Notes: generated by a model from the sequence alone, not told the origin. Counted from the stretch's first letter, positions 33,109 through 46,959 are shown. The stretch is 64,000 nucleotides of DNA from Cymbidium sinense (GCA_021442155.1 CM038214.1:52670514-52734513), one strand, 5' to 3'. Made by a program: numbers and translations.

Positions 33109-34359
33109 CACTATAGGAAAACTATCTATTATTAGCAAACTTTTTGGTGGAATAGTCAATTGGAAATTTCTATTGTAATTACTAATAAACTTTTAGTCGG
33201 ATCCATTTTTGATGTATATTCCCATCAAAGTAAATGTCGTTGCCACATTTACTTAAAGTCGGTGGAGTTTTTAGTTGAACTCCACTAGAAAAATTTTGGG
33301 CAAAATTTCTACTAAAATATCTACCATAAACCTAAATTAAAAGTAGATGCCCAACCATCAACATTTCCTTCTTCTCCTCTTGTGTCATTGCTTTGGTAGA
33401 AGAGAAACTAGGGCATGAAAGATCTCATTCCAAATGCATCATTTTTGTCTAAACTCTCCCTTGAATTGAAAGTAAACCTCTTCTTATAGCTTCTATATCT
33501 ATTTATTTGTAATTTCATCCATCCAATCTTGTGAAATATGGATTTCAAGTTCTTAGAGATATTTGTGACATTATAGTTTAAATCTTCTTTGATTTTTTTT
33601 AATAAAATTTATATATATCATAATTCCTTTGATATATGCAGGTAGATCTATAATTTTTTAGCTTATGATTTCTATTTTAGTTGAAATCTAGATTTAGGAT
33701 TTTTCGAAAAAATATTTTGCAATTATCTTTAAGTGTTTAATTACATATTGTGTGATTTAAATTTTTTTGCAATGTAAATATAACAATAGTTTTGTAATGT
33801 ACAAAAAAATTTTATACAAGCATTCTAGAGAATTTTAATATATTTAAAAAAAAAATTAGTTTGCATTGCATACTTAAATTGATATAAGCTAACATGGTGA
33901 AATGTTTTATAATAAGTTAAATGATACAAATGAGTATTTTTATAAAATTATGTATGTATTGATCACTATGTTCCAAACTTATCCCCATATATTTTCTTTG
34001 GGAAGTTACAATTTATTTTATAATCACATAATGCACAACATTCACACTATTTGACCTAACTCCCCCTAATAGTTCTACCTTATTCACCCTAACAAGCCTT
34101 ATGTATATAAATTAGGATTCCCAAATAGTTAGTTAAGAGCTATAAGATTATTACAATCTTCTCGTGCCATAATTGATACTTGAATATAAGGTACTTATAA
34201 GCTTAGTACACTATATATAGATTATTTTTAAGTGAACAAATTACATACTTAAATTTATAGGTCATATTAAGTTAGTCATATTTAATCTTATAATGTGTAT
34301 AAGACACAAATCTCTTCCTCACACTTCTTAATTTATATAACATATCAACTTTTGTAGTG
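33109..34359. mobile_element. CACTA (En/Spm-like) DNA transposon, non-autonomous
   Basis: The left end is CACTATAGGAAAAC; the right end read inwards is CACTACAAAAGTTG. Both are CACTA-type terminal repeats, and AAT lies directly outside each end (33106-33108 and 34360-34362), fitting the 3-bp target duplication of this superfamily. The left 200 bp shows subterminal words typical of plant CACTA elements (TTAGTCGGAT, AAAGTCGGTGG, TGGAAATTTCTATTG). At 1251 bp it has no transposase and would need one in trans. The left end is secure. The right end is less so because the terminal repeat is imperfect and I see no matching subterminal repeats there. Confidence 0.55.
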
Positions 34360-34620
34360 AATGATCATGGTTGTATAATAGATTACATCCAAATAGGAAA
34401 GGACTAAATGATGAATTCTTAAATTCCATTGAGCACTTTATTCACATGGCATCTCAACTTCTTCTTTATCCTTCAAACAAAAATTTTAATTTCCATATGT
34501 CAGACAAAAGAGTCAAGCCTAATTAATGCTTGATGAAGTCATATTAGACTTGTATCGCAGAGGGTTTTAACCAATTTATTTTTTCTAGACATAACATAGT
34601 GAGTTTGAGCCACACATTGA
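34360..34620. other. Short unassigned spacer
   Basis: Nothing recognised between the CACTA end and the trinucleotide repeat. Confidence 0.5.
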
Positions 34621-34731
34621 TTATTATTATTATTGTTGTTATTATTTTTATTATTATTATTGTTGTTGTTGTTGTTGTTGTTGTTGTTATTATTTTGTTG
34701 TTGTTGTTGTTATTTTTATTGTTGTTGTTGT

Positions 34732-34762
<31 letters not shown>

Positions 34763-34778
34763 TTTGTTGTTGTTGTTG
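34621..34778. repeat. (TTA/TTG)n compound microsatellite
   Basis: About 158 bp of TTA and TTG triplets with a few TTT and TCG interruptions. Open frames across it (poly-Asn, poly-Val/Ile/Leu) are composition artefacts. Confidence 0.95.
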
Positions 34779-35620
34779 AATCCAAATGTATCCATAGAAT
34801 GATGTAGAACAATAATAAAGCATGCTAAAAATAAAATATAGATATAAAGAATGCTAGAATTTCACTATATCAAAATACGAATACAAGCAGAAGATCAAAA
34901 TATAGAAATCAGCATTCTCCCTCTTATAAACAAATAATAACAAAAAATGTTCTTCATCTCTTGAGGTTCTCCTTTTTGTATGTTCTAAGAATTGATTACC
35001 AAAAAAACTACATATTGGTTTCTAAAAAATATATGCCAATTACAATATGTTATAATAAGAGTCCATGTGTAACATGTGTTTTAGTGATTGTGCAAGTGTT
35101 GTATGCTGAGTGGTGAGTTGCCTTAGTGTGATTGCATTTGTTAGATAAGAAGTCTAGAGTTGGATATCAAGTTGATATGAATTTCTTCATGTACACACCC
35201 ATATGATGGAAAAACCTTTCTGGATGTTAGGCAACTAAGTTCTTGCTTGAGCTCAACTACTTATCATTAAATGTTACAGTATTTGTTCCTATCTATTCAT
35301 TATGTTTATGTTAGCACATCTAGGGTACATATAGCTCCCTAATTATTCTACTCCTTTTAGAGGTGACTCATAAAAAGGATAGAAGAATGGAAACAATAAG
35401 TCAATCATTATAATGTCATTATTGAAATGTTTGACCATTTTTTTTGGCAAATAATTTCTTATTTTTGTGTTATAGCACCTTTGATTTGACCCACATTTTA
35501 TTATTATCCTTGCTTTGAGGCTATATGAAAGTGGTTATGGAGCTCCAAACCTAGTTGCTTTTTTATTGTGTCTTTTGTTGAGTGCCATTCAATATTTTGT
35601 TGACTTCTCTTGTTGATTTA
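34779..35620. other. Unassigned spacer
   Basis: No gene or element motif recognised. Confidence 0.5.
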
Positions 35621-36830
35621 TTGAGTGTACACATGGAATCCAAAAGGCCTAGAAGTGATATTAACACTATTAAATTCTAATAAGGCTTTCAAGAAAAGTA
35701 GAATAGGACTAAGACATCGCATCCAAAAGGCCTCCAGGTGATATTAACACTACTAAATTCTAGTAAAGCTTTCTAGAAAAGAAGAAAAGAACTAAGAAAA
35801 TGCTTTGAGGGAGAATGCATTATTGGGACTCCTATTGAGGTGAGTTCTTTGATTCTAGTGACATCCGTTGTAATTGCAGACGTCACACTCAATAGAGGAA
35901 GAAGCTAGGGAGTCTATTGAGTGTTCCTTAAGAGGATGATGAGGAGGAATTTCATCCACTTTTTGACGGTGGAAGGTTTTGGTGAGTAGTTTAGGACTCC
36001 ATACCAGCAAAAGTTTCTAGAGGATTTCCTTACAACAGTATTTAAGTTCATATTTAATTTGTGATCTTATTAATTTTTAATAATAAGTTTAACTACTTTT
36101 ATTTTTTTATTACTTCTAAGCATGATGAGCATCTGTGAGTATGTTGAGATGAATGATGGGCATTTTCTAGCTCAAGCAGGTGGATTGGTTGAGCCAATAA
36201 ATAGAATTATGGTGAGTATTCCCTTTGGGCTCATTCTTTATATTAATGTATGCAATTTGTTGGGACACATTTTGAGTGAGGAGAAAGTGCATTTGATCTT
36301 CCAATGGCTTATATTCCCACGGATTACTCATTTGGGTAGCCTTCTTTTAAAATTTTCCCTAAACATAGTTTATGACATTATTTCTTGACATGTTGAGGTG
36401 ACTTTAGTAGAAATGATTCCATTGATTATTAATTCTTGGAATGGTTCTTCTAGGTGATGCATATGTTATCTTAGCATCTCCAAAATTTTCTCTTGAGTAG
36501 ATCTTTGTTTGTCAGATAAAGATTTGACAACACTAACTCTTTCTACCACCAAAGTGATGAGTTTTATTTTGATAGATTTGAATAAGACGTTGGCAAATTT
36601 TCCTTCTATGACTCACACTAAGAGTGACAAGTTAGAGAAGATTGAGTCATTACCTTTAAGGGAAGGTAACATGGAAGAGCCCTTATCAACTAATCCTTCT
36701 TCCAAGTTCATTTCTTTACATAGGAGAATGGCCATCCTCGAAGATGGTGTGAATTTGATAAGTGAACTAATTGGGTTGCTAAGCCATTTTTTTTGCTGTG
36801 GATGTTGAGCTGCTTTTCTTCACCATGACA
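35621..36830 (+). pseudogene. Unrecognised element ORF remnant, possibly gag-like
   Basis: A frame could start at ATG near 35635 with MESKRPRSDINTIKF, a basic N-terminus seen in many plant gag proteins. The first 84 bp are duplicated directly (35639 and 35723 starts). Further open pieces are 36122-36388 (an 88-residue, largely hydrophobic peptide with VSIPFGLILYINVCNLLGHI) and 36509-36808 (LPSREGNMEEPL-like polar sequence, then HRRMAILEDGVNLISELIGL). The last resembles the heptad-like tail of Athila-type gag, and SIPFG..L resembles an Athila gag word, but the match is too weak to name. It is broken by several frameshifts. Confidence 0.3.
35639..35806. repeat. 84-bp direct duplication
   Basis: Two adjacent units share CCAAAAGGCCT, GTGATATTAACACTA, TAAATTCTA and AAGCTTTC-type words with about 85% identity by eye. 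Confidence 0.8.
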
Positions 36831-39080
36831 ATGTCTTAAGCAATTCTACTAACTTCATTATGGGTGCCAGCATTATATTGATCAGATGTTAAGTAAGGAA
36901 ACACTCATTGTTGAGTGGTTTATGGATCAATTAGTTTAGAAGTTTAAAAAATAAAGAATGTAATGAGAGAGATTAAGTTTGTGATTATGCCATTTTAGGG
37001 TAATAAATATTTGTACTAAATAAAAAATAATTTGTTTACTTTATTCATTTGTAATTTTTATAATGTAATTCAAGTGGTCATTTTAATGTTAAGTTCATTA
37101 AGTTTTTGCCTTGATGGAAAGTAGGCCCATCACTACTTGGTCATAATATGCAACACTGGGGATTCTAGTGTGATTCAATAATTATGTTCTATGATTTTTA
37201 CATTAAATGTTTGATATAATGTTCTAGCACTTATGAAAGTTTACTGTGTCTATGAATACTTTACTTCACAATTACATAAGCTTTTATTAAAGTGACTCTT
37301 TAATTTGGGCATTTAGTCATTTATTGTATGAGTTATATCCTTTTCTTTGTCAGTTCTTTTCCATTATTCTAAGCTTGGTTATGACAGCTTTAAAGAAAAG
37401 AGCTACCAACTTCTTGGCAAGTGATGTGGTAGAGTCATCCATCTTGGATCCAAAGTTGGATAAAATCATCTTCTATGCATACTTCCATGACAACACCAAC
37501 TACACATTGTAAGAGTACTCATGAGGATAAGCAACTTAACATGATGAAGGGCAATGAGTTGGGTGTCCTATTTGACCAATTCTAGTGTGTCCTTCATTTC
37601 TTTATTAAAGTCAAGTTAGTGAAAATATTAAACTTGTCCAACGTGGTGCTCTCCTAGGTTCTATCAAACTTGTTGTAAGCATCATGAGTTTTCTTGTGTA
37701 CTCTATATAAAAGAGTCTATCATAGAGCTTAACCCTTTATCACCATGTATTTACTATTAACATGGCATGACGATCGAATTGTGTAGTTCTAGGTTGTTCA
37801 ACTAAGGATAGCAAGTTTGACTAACATAGTTTAAAATTTGTGCTCCAAACATTGCTCATCAAGTGTTTTATAAGTTGGTTGGTTCCAACAAGGCCTATCC
37901 TCTTCATCACTAACAAGGTTGTTGTCCAAATGTCAGTGCTCTTGAGATTGAGTCCTTAAGCAAGTTAGAAGGAAAACACTCAACATTGTGCTTTTTATCA
38001 AGTTCGACAACATTCATGACTAGATGTATCATAAATTCTCACCATTTTTGAACTTAACACTTTATTTCTTTGATAAATTTATTGTGATTATTTTTTGTAA
38101 GCAATGGCATTTCCACCCACTACTTGGCTAACTCTAAAATACTTTAATTCCTTGGAGAGTTGTTGGAGGGAGAGGAAAGTGGAGGCAAGCCTATACCCAT
38201 TTAGGCCTTCTTTGGAAGACCAACTATATAGGTGAGTGTAGGTGGGTTGAATACCTCTACAACTCTAAAACAGTCCAAAAATAGTTAATGAATGTGGTGA
38301 TTATGTGAACTCCCTAAGCCCCATTGAGGAAGAATCATGATAAGATGAAAAAAAGTGAGCAATGTTCAATTTGTCTATGTTGAGAAAAACTATATAGTTG
38401 ATGTCATGGACCTGTTGAGTCAAGCATACTTATAAGGGCATCTCATCTAGTTAACAAAGTTGGACAACATCCTTGAGATGTTCCTTAGTAGGTGAAATCA
38501 CTTTGTTACATTGATTGCTTAAGCGATGTCATGGTAGTCTTCTTAAAATCTCTGTAAAGAGTTCCTAGTGATATTGAAGGCATTGGTCATTGTTGAAGAG
38601 GAGGGTGACTTGGCATAGAACTAGTAGTAAGCCATGGAGTCTTAGTTGAATTAGATTAACCGACAAATAAAAAAATGATTGAGTATTGTTGAAGCTTATT
38701 TAACTCTTCAAATTGAATAAGTAGTTGAAAGCTAAACTTTGTCATCACGCTAAAGACTTCTAACAGAAAGTGGTTGAGTTGGTTAACTTTCTCTATTAAA
38801 TTATTCTTATCCATATTATGAATCCTTGGGTGCTTTAAGAGGTGCTTCCCTTAGTCTCCTCATCACACTAGTGTATAAGAAGCTCAATTATTTCATGTTC
38901 ATTAGTTTTATGGTGAGTTTGTTTAAATGTTTATAGTTTGTGTAGGCTCTTCTAATCTTAGGGTTTTCACTTTTTTGTATCCTATAAGGAGTAGTCTCAT
39001 CACTTTAGCACCTATTAGTTTATTGCAATAATTTCTACACTCTTGAGCCAAAAGTTTCCCACTAAGTTATGCCTTTTTCC
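36831..39080. other. Unassigned old sequence
   Basis: A 62-codon open frame at 37324-37512 has no recognised similarity. The remaining 2 kb shows short scattered frames in no consistent order. It may be the decayed body of the element at 35.6-36.8 kb, but no RT, RNase H or integrase motif could be read on either strand. Confidence 0.4.
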
Positions 39081-39400
39081 TTGGTTGATATGTAGCTCAC
39101 CAAGTTAGGCTTTATGTTTGGTCCAAATATTGCTCATCGAAGGAAGCTTTCTGGTTGGCTCAAAGTAGCTTATCGAGTGACTTGAGTCAACTTGTAGCTA
39201 CTCAAGCTTTGCTAAACTCATGGTAAATGTATCTTATCAAGTGACTTGGGCAAATACTCAGTTTTCCATGTTTTTTAGGTTATTATAAATCACCAAGCCT
39301 TTCAGGCTTGTGAAGCTCACCAGATTACTTAGGCTAGTGTACCTCATCGAGTAAGGTTCTACACTCAGTCTAATATATATCTCATCAAGTGAAGCTTGAT
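39080..39400. repeat. Short-period repeat, about 9 units of 27-38 bp
   Basis: Words of the form CTCATCGAGTGACTTGGGC recur with changes, for example CTCACCAAGTTAGGCTT, CTCATCGAAGGAAGCTT, CTTATCGAGTGACTTG, CTTATCAAGTGACTTGGGC, CTCATCGAGTAAGG and CTCATCAAGTGAAGCTT. A decayed minisatellite. Confidence 0.65.
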
Positions 39401-40426
39401 ACTTTTTATAAAAATATCCCAGTTTAAATGATTTAAAATTTTTTTGAGTCATAGTTAACATTCAAGCAAGATTCACTATAGGAGAGTAATCAAAATATAT
39501 GAGTATTGTGAATATAAATTATTACATTTAGGAGACTGAAAATGATAAATATAAGTAAGTGGATAGATATATTTTTTTTAATTTTGAAAATTTTTTGTAT
39601 GCACTCTAGCAATAATTTTTTCTAAAGATACTAGTTCATTATCATGATATTAAATACAAGGGTAGGACTTTTCTCAGGGGTAGAAGTTTTTCATATCCAT
39701 CACACTCCAAGACCATGGTACATCTTGTCTTGAGTGTGTTTACAATTGGTGTTCATCTAGTCCAACCTATTTCTTTATAATGTAGGGCACATCTCAAGTT
39801 TGGGTGAGCTTACTAATTACATTTTGTTAACCAACCACATCTATCTTCTTTAACACCAAAACATTAGGTCTAAAATACTTTTCTTGTTGTTACTATTATA
39901 GTACCTGACCATTCACTTCTTAGCCTTTTCTTATCTTAGTGATGCCTTAATGAGAAACTTCTATGAATAATGCATTAAAGTGAATGTGACGTGGATTTTT
40001 TAGGACTCTGAGAACTCCTTTAATCATAATGCTAACTATAATAAGAATCCCTTTGGGAATGGCAAGCAACCTAAGTTGAACAATTCAAAGAAGAATGCGA
40101 TGAATACAATATTAACATTCATAATTTTTGCATCTAAAAATAGAGAGAATTAAGAAATGAATGAAAAATGATAAAAAATTGCATATAACGGCCTAGGGGC
40201 CTCAGCACTAGAATTGTAGCGCTTAGGCACTATTGCCACCTCTAAATCTAAAAGCATAAACTGCCCCTGATGATTGCCTAATTAAATGACATGATATTGT
40301 GATTCTGTCATGAATCCTCAAATTTTAAATTCAAGAAAACCACCATTCCCACCCTAGTTACAACAACAAAAAACTACCATTTGGAGAGAATTGCCTATAA
40401 ACAAGGGAGAGCAGTCCTTCTAGGTA
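39401..40426. other. Flank of LTR copy 4
   Basis: No gene. Near 40190-40250 there is a short patch of palindrome-type words (GGGGCCTCAGCAC, GCGCTTAGGCAC) like those around the gag-only elements. Confidence 0.4.
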
Positions 40427-43400
40427 TGGGAAAAAATTGTGAGTTTCAAAATTTCTTATTTGGATGATCAAATGCATCATGCATAAACATATTATCTCAG
40501 AAGATAAACATTTTTTCCTATAATGGATTCAATCAATTAATAAAAGAATCCTAAAGCTAATGGGTCTTTCATGTACTAGATATTTTCCCCTAAACTACAT
40601 GGAAGGTAGAACTGGGTTTATTTTAAATTGGATTCATGGTTCCCTATAAAAGCAAGCCTCTATATTTAATTGCATCTTAAGAAGGGTCTCTTCCTAAGAA
40701 TACTCTCGATTAAAGAAATGAGTTATTATTTTCAAGGATTTCTAAGTTGGCTTTAAAAGGATTCATTTTTGAAATTTCAATTAGGATTGGTTCAAATTAA
40801 AGAGAGTTCTTTTTAGAAGGCAATTGGGATGAAGTAGGAAATGTCAATTGATACTAGGATGCCCAGCAGACATTTCAACTATCTTATAATTGGGCTATAA
40901 GATTTAGAATTTAATTTAGATTTTGAGTTGACATTTTCTTAGAAGTCTGGGACTTAGATTCTAGTAGCACAAGACTGTATAAATGCTTAGGATTGAAGAC
41001 TTATTCCTAAAAAGGATGGTTCAGAATCTAGTCTATAGATGATTCTAACACACGTCAAATGCTCGACCTATTTTAGGAAATATCAGCCATTATTCTCACT
41101 TAAGGGAATTAACCTATCCTTGACTCCTTTGGACTTACAACTCGCCTGGAGAGGGGTACCTTCTAACACCACCTAAGCGCATTTTAATTTCATGATGCCA
41201 AGTCTTATGAATGCAAGATGGTTGGGTTGTTATATTTCTAAGAAAGGAATCTATGAACCTGGACTAACACCCTAATCCCTAGAATCATGTAGGGTATGAA
41301 ATGCATCTAACTAATGCTCATTTTTTAGATTTTTAAATGTTTTAATTCAAAATTCATTTGAGGTCTTGGGTATGCAATTTTATACCTAATTCCATGTAAT
41401 TAAAAATGGTTATCGACCAAATCAATATAGAAGGAAGGCTTCCCTAAGAAGGTGGTCATCCTCACAGGTCAGATGCCCCTTATGTGCAATAGGAGAAGTT
41501 GTCCAATTTAAGGATTGGTGAAATGCAATTACATGGTTTCAAAACCTACTTATTTCTACTTTATTTTATGTTTTGTCTGAGGCTTTAGTTTATCTATGGT
41601 TTTAAATTTCTTTAGTTTTGTTTCAGTTGTTTAGATTTAAGTTGGGTATAAAATTTAATTTTTTTTCTTTGAGCCTAATCATCCAGGAATTCAATCACAG
41701 AAAAGCATGACATAGAAAACAACCTAGAAAAGTAGGTTGACTCTATTATGCACCCAAAATAAATTAAGATAATTTAATTTAAGCAAAAGGCCAATACAGT
41801 TGGGTACCGCTGTACACCCTAGAAGAAAAGGTAAACGAGTAGCCGAGCTCTACCCTTATATAGCCCAACCTAGAACTACAAGTCTAGATCTATGGGTCTT
41901 CTTTCAAGGATAGTCTCCTTCCTCAGGGACATCCATTGGGTTTCAGAGTGGACCACTACACCTATCTTTTAGTTGGGTCAGCTCCTTCTAATCCTAGGCC
42001 CCATATATCTTAACCTAATTTTAAGCTCAAATTAACATTTTGAACTTCAAAATTAATCCTAAGCCCTGCAAAGAAAATTCCAACAAAATATAAACATCAC
42101 ATAATAGTTATATTTCATAAATATATGAGCTTAGCATTAGCTTCTTGCAAAGCCCACCTGTCTTATGGGCTATGCTTAAGGGTTTAAGCATACCTGCAAA
42201 AAATAACATTTTTAATTTTATTTATGATAGAAATCCTTTCTAGCATAGCCTCCTATAGAAGATAATGTTAGATCTTGAATGAGCATCCTACCAACCAATC
42301 AAACAGGCAAACAATCCTAGATAAGTAGTCTAAAATAGTACACCATAAAGACATGTGAAGCACATCATATCAAAACACATCACATGAAATCATAAAAAAT
42401 CACAGACCAACCTAACCTAAGTCTAAGGTCTATGACCTAATGATCTTGTGTCTCAAGTAAATATCCTTATGTAGCAACACTTTGCTAGGCCTTTTTAGGT
42501 TAAGTTTCAAGTCAGAGTTTGAGTTTGTTTGAATTTTACTTTTTGGTGGTTTCAATTTAAATGATTTAGTGAATTGTTTCTATTTTTTCCACTTATTTTG
42601 TTAAAGTGATGTTAAGGTTTACAAGAATGAATAGTATAATGTATTCCACTTTTAGCTGGAATCTATTCTATTCTTCATCCTAACTCCTAATGAAATGAAG
42701 TCTTCATCCTAAGATGAAGATCCATCCTAAAGGTCTAACTAAGATCCTTAAGTATCTTAATTAATCCTTTTGATTTTATTTAATTTGTTTGAACATGGAT
42801 TTGTTCTTTTCTTTGAAATTTAGTTTGATTTTCATTCTTTTCTTAGCTTTCAATTTTGTTTAGTTTGAATTATTTCATTTGATTTTATTTGAATTGGTTC
42901 ATTTGATTTAACTTTTTTCATTTATTTTATTTGATTTAGTTTGATTTGGCATTTTGACTTTGGTTTATTTCATTTGATTTGTATTAATGTTTTTGATTAC
43001 ATTATGTTGGTTTCATTTAGTTTGATTCATGTTAACTTAGAGTATTTAGGTTAAGGTTTGATTTCATTTGATTTGATTTAAGTTGTTTAATTATGAATTT
43101 ATTAACTTAAGGTTTAATTACTCTTACTATGATTTATTAATTTCATTAATCCTTAAGTATGTAATTGATTAAGTTCTTTAACTTAAGATGTTGGAAAACA
43201 TTCCTCTGAGTTTCTAATGTTTGATTGAGATTAGTTCATGTTGTTTCATGATTTAATAGATTAATGAATTTTCTATATTCATTATTTGATTAATATTGAT
43301 CTAGGAATTTGCAAATTCAACAATTCCCAATCCAAAGATCAATTGGGTTTGAAATTTTTATGGCAAGTGGGGTTATAAGCCCATTTCATGTTTCCAAAGT

Positions 43401-46400
43401 TTCATCTTGAATAGATTCATAATTAGAGTGTAATTAAGTTTTAATCATTTTATTAAAACCTAAATTAAGTCTAATTTATTGAAGGTCATTTACGGATTTC
43501 ATTTTAATTGATTCCTTTCTGAAAGATGTTTCCAAAGAGGGTTTAGTAATAAGTTTTGGAATTTGGTTGATGTATTATGATTTAATTAAGTTTTGGTTAA
43601 TTATTTGATGAGTTTAGTTCATTTAATTGGTTAATTAAGCCAATTTATAATTTATTAGGTTTTGATGAGTTTCATTAGTGTTTTAATGTTCATTAAGGTT
43701 CATTAAGTTAATTTAAGGTTATTTGATTCATTTTCAAAGTTATTTTATTTAATATTGATTTATTTAATTAAAATTAAGGTTTAGCATTTGAAATTTTATT
43801 TCTCATGAATTACATTACAATAAATCATGAAAAAGTTTTCTAAGATGTGTTTTAACATCAATGTTAATTCCCTAAAGTTTCAATGTAATTGGATTAATGG
43901 TTTGAGATTAATTAAGGTTTAATGGATTTTAATTGAATCTAAATTAAGGCCAAAATATCCAAAAAATTAATTAGGGATTATATTTTTATGGATTCCTCTC
44001 ATCAAGATGAATCCATAGAACCCAAGTTTACATTTTTTTTGGATTTATATTTGTTTTTCTATGAATTTTCATTTTTTATGATTTTTAATTAATTTTTAAT
44101 CAATTTTTAAAGTGAATTATTGCTTGGTAATGGTGGGTGATGTGGCAGCTACCATGGCGCTCCACCATGTGGTGCTGCATGAGTGGGCCACACAAATCTC
44201 ATGTGGCATCTACATCAAAAGTAGTACCATGCGAGATGATCCTTGACCGTCTGATCAAGCATCGGATGGCCTGAATTGATTCCACAGTTCCTTAAGGAGT
44301 TAAATCAAATCATCCACCTAAATCAAGGCCGTTCGATCCTAATAGAAGGTTCGTATGGCAGGAATTCAATCCTACAATCCGTCAATGAGAGACGGATATT
44401 GTCCATCTTTTTCTCCTAATCACCGGTGACTGCGAGAAAATTATACCACAATTTCAATTCCAAATTAATCAGTGATCGATTTAGGACCCATCTATATAGT
44501 TGGATCCAATTGGAGATCAAATTCCCTTCAAAAAGGTCTAAAATTGATGGCCTAGGGAGGTGGCGAGGGAGCATACCTTGATTCTGATGATCATCAATAG
44601 TGGGATTGACTCCATTAGCTTCGTTTCACCTCGATGAAGGTGAGGATGAAGTTTGACTACTTGCCTTCTTGTGGACTGATCTTTAGACTAACATCGGTTC
44701 AGTTTTTTAGTGACATTGGTTATTTTTTGGCTTGCTGGAGGTGAGGGGTCAGGGTGGCTATTCATTTGAGGTCGCCCTGACCTCTAGAACATGTTAGAAG
44801 CTTCAATTTGATGAAAGACCCACTCCCATGGGTTTCACAATTAGAGGGGCTCAATTTCTTTCCACTCATCAGTGTGTCGGTGGCAAGAGGCCAGAGGAAT
44901 GGTCCGAATCTTTAACTCTTTCCTTCGTGGATGTTTTGGAATGAAAAGGGGGAGGGAATAGGCTTCCCTCCCCACTTTCCATAGTTGGTTGAAAGCCTCT
45001 ATTTTGGGATTTTTGGTGGCCAGAATCTATCCATCGGTGACAGCAAGGCTGGCCAAGGGATGGATTTAATCCCCCTTGGACTTGTGAACATGCTTAGATA
45101 AGAATTGGGCAGGGAGGATGGCTTTAGACCTATTTTTCATGTTTGGCCTAGCCTCCTTCTTCCTTCTTCTTCTTTCTTCTTTTTCTTTTCCTCCCCTTGG
45201 GAAGAAGCAAAGTTTTTATTTTTCTTTTGGCTTGGTGGTCTTCAATTGATGGCAACCATCTCCTTCTTGTCTTTTAGCCAAGATAAAAGATCAAGGAAAC
45301 CAAAGTGGACTTTGCTTCACATGATATCTCTTTTCCATTAGATAAGTTTATTATTTTGGCTTGATTTAGAATTGATTAGTTTAATTTTGATTACTTGGCA
45401 ACCTCTCTTAATCCATGCATAGATGAATCTAAAAAGGTTCCATAGATTTCATTTCAATTTGAATTTAATTGGTGATTAATCTTGGCATTGGAATTAGTTT
45501 CAATTTCAAATTCTTTAACCACCATTAAGATTTTGATCATCCTTAATTGTTCATTGGATGATTGATTTGGTTTTGATTTAATTAATTCATTTATATTTGA
45601 ATTAATTTTAGATTTCATTTCATTTCAACCCACTTAAACATAAATGGGTTAAGTTTGATTCCAATTAAGTTCAAATGACCAATTTGACTTAATTGGATTA
45701 GATTTGGACTCCAATCATGCTTGATCACATGTGTGAGATGATTTAGAGTAATTGATTTTGTTTAATTTCAGTTTAATTTTAATTTGAGAACATTTGACCC
45801 AAAGTGGGCTTAATGGGTTAAGTTTGGGTTTCTTTTAGGTCAAATGACCAATTAGACCAAATTAGACCCAATGGTGAGTTGAATTGTATTTGATTATCAT
45901 TTCTAAAGTATTTTGAGCAATCAAATTGAATTAATTTCAATTTGATTTGGGTTCAAACCCAATAAGACCCAATTAGGTTCATTTAGACTAAGTGGTCTAA
46001 TGAACCCAAATAAGGCCTAAATGAATTTAAATTTCTTTAGATTCATGTTGAATTATGTTTATTTGATCATTTGGAATATTTTGAATGATTTAATTTGGTC
46101 AAATTCTTGGTGGGTTGACCTTTGACTATGTGGGACCCACTTAAAAGTCAAACCTATGTCAAATGGGTTGATTAGATTTGAATTTGGATTCTTTTTCTTT
46201 GTTTCAATTTTATTTTATTTTGATTAATTTGGATTTGGTTTGATTTAATTTAAAATGGAAGATTAGACTGATTCCACCTAAGCTAATTAGGTTAGCTCAA
46301 ACCTAAAGATAATTCCCTAAGTCACTAGGTATAGTGCCCTAAGCATTAAATTAGGATATTCTTATTTGAGATTAGGATATCCTAATTATTAATTTCATAG

Positions 46401-46434
46401 TTCAAATTAACCTCATGAATAAATGAGGTCAACA
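40427..46434 (-). mobile_element. Long Tat-type LTR, copy 4 (near full length, 6.0 kb)
   Basis: The reverse complement starts TGTTGACCTCATTTATTCAT at 46434 and runs through the early ACTATACCTAGTGACT block, the GACCCAATTG-type tract (46150-45550), the GA-rich and GC-richer segment (45350-44120), an AT-rich stretch (44100-42800), ATCTTCATCTTAGGATGAAG (near 42700), GCCCATAAGACAGGTGGGC (near 42160), CAGCGGTACCC (near 41810), AGGGGCATCTGACCTGTGAG (near 41475), GAGGCTTGCTTTTATAGGGA (near 40650), and ends near 40427 at CCCATA, where the sister copy has CCCCACA. TG...CA-like ends and matching order in six other places support an LTR. No coding sequence is inside. Confidence 0.75.
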
Positions 46435-46437
46435 CTA

Positions 46438-46439
<2 letters not shown>

Positions 46440-46481
<42 letters not shown>
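46440..46481 (-). promoter_or_regulatory. (CT)n run; candidate polypurine tract on minus strand
   Basis: On the minus strand this is a pure AG run ending five bases before the LTR start at 46434. A purine run just before the 3' LTR is where plus-strand DNA synthesis is primed. Its expansion to a perfect microsatellite is unusual. Confidence 0.55.
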
Positions 46482-46484
<3 letters not shown>

Positions 46485-46959
46485 CATCCGCTCACTCTCT
46501 CTAGTTTCTTGCTATATTTTTGTTTCCAATGTTCTGTGATTTCTAAATCACACTCCCTACTAACACAAGAATGATCTCCCATCTACTCTAAGTAAATAAT
46601 GTTACTTTTAAGCAATTATCTTCTTGAAAATTAAGTTTAACCAAATTTCCACTGCTGAACTTGGATCTGATGAAAAATGAAGAGTGCATCTTCATTGAAC
46701 TTGGATCTGAAGTAAATATAACACTCCCTAAGGCTTACAAATTTTAGAATCTTGAATGTTAAAGACCTCCATCATTGAACTTGGTTCTTGCATGAGAAGA
46801 ATACTCTTCCTCTATCGATCTTGGATCTGGAACAAAGGAGAAGAGTATGTTCACACTAAAATATGTAAAAACCTAACACTATTAAAGCATTTTGCCACCA
46901 AATTTTCATAAAAACTCATTAAAATTTTTAAGAATTTTGTTTAATATAGGCATTTCCAT

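Noticed and set aside
34544..34802. Poly-Asn and poly-Val/Leu/Ile frames
   Set aside because: Translation of a TTA/TTG microsatellite on both strands.
45105..45341. 78-codon open frame with Phe/Ser/Pro-rich start
   Set aside because: Composition artefact of the CT-rich part of LTR copy 4; the aligned stretch at 31850-32040 is not open.
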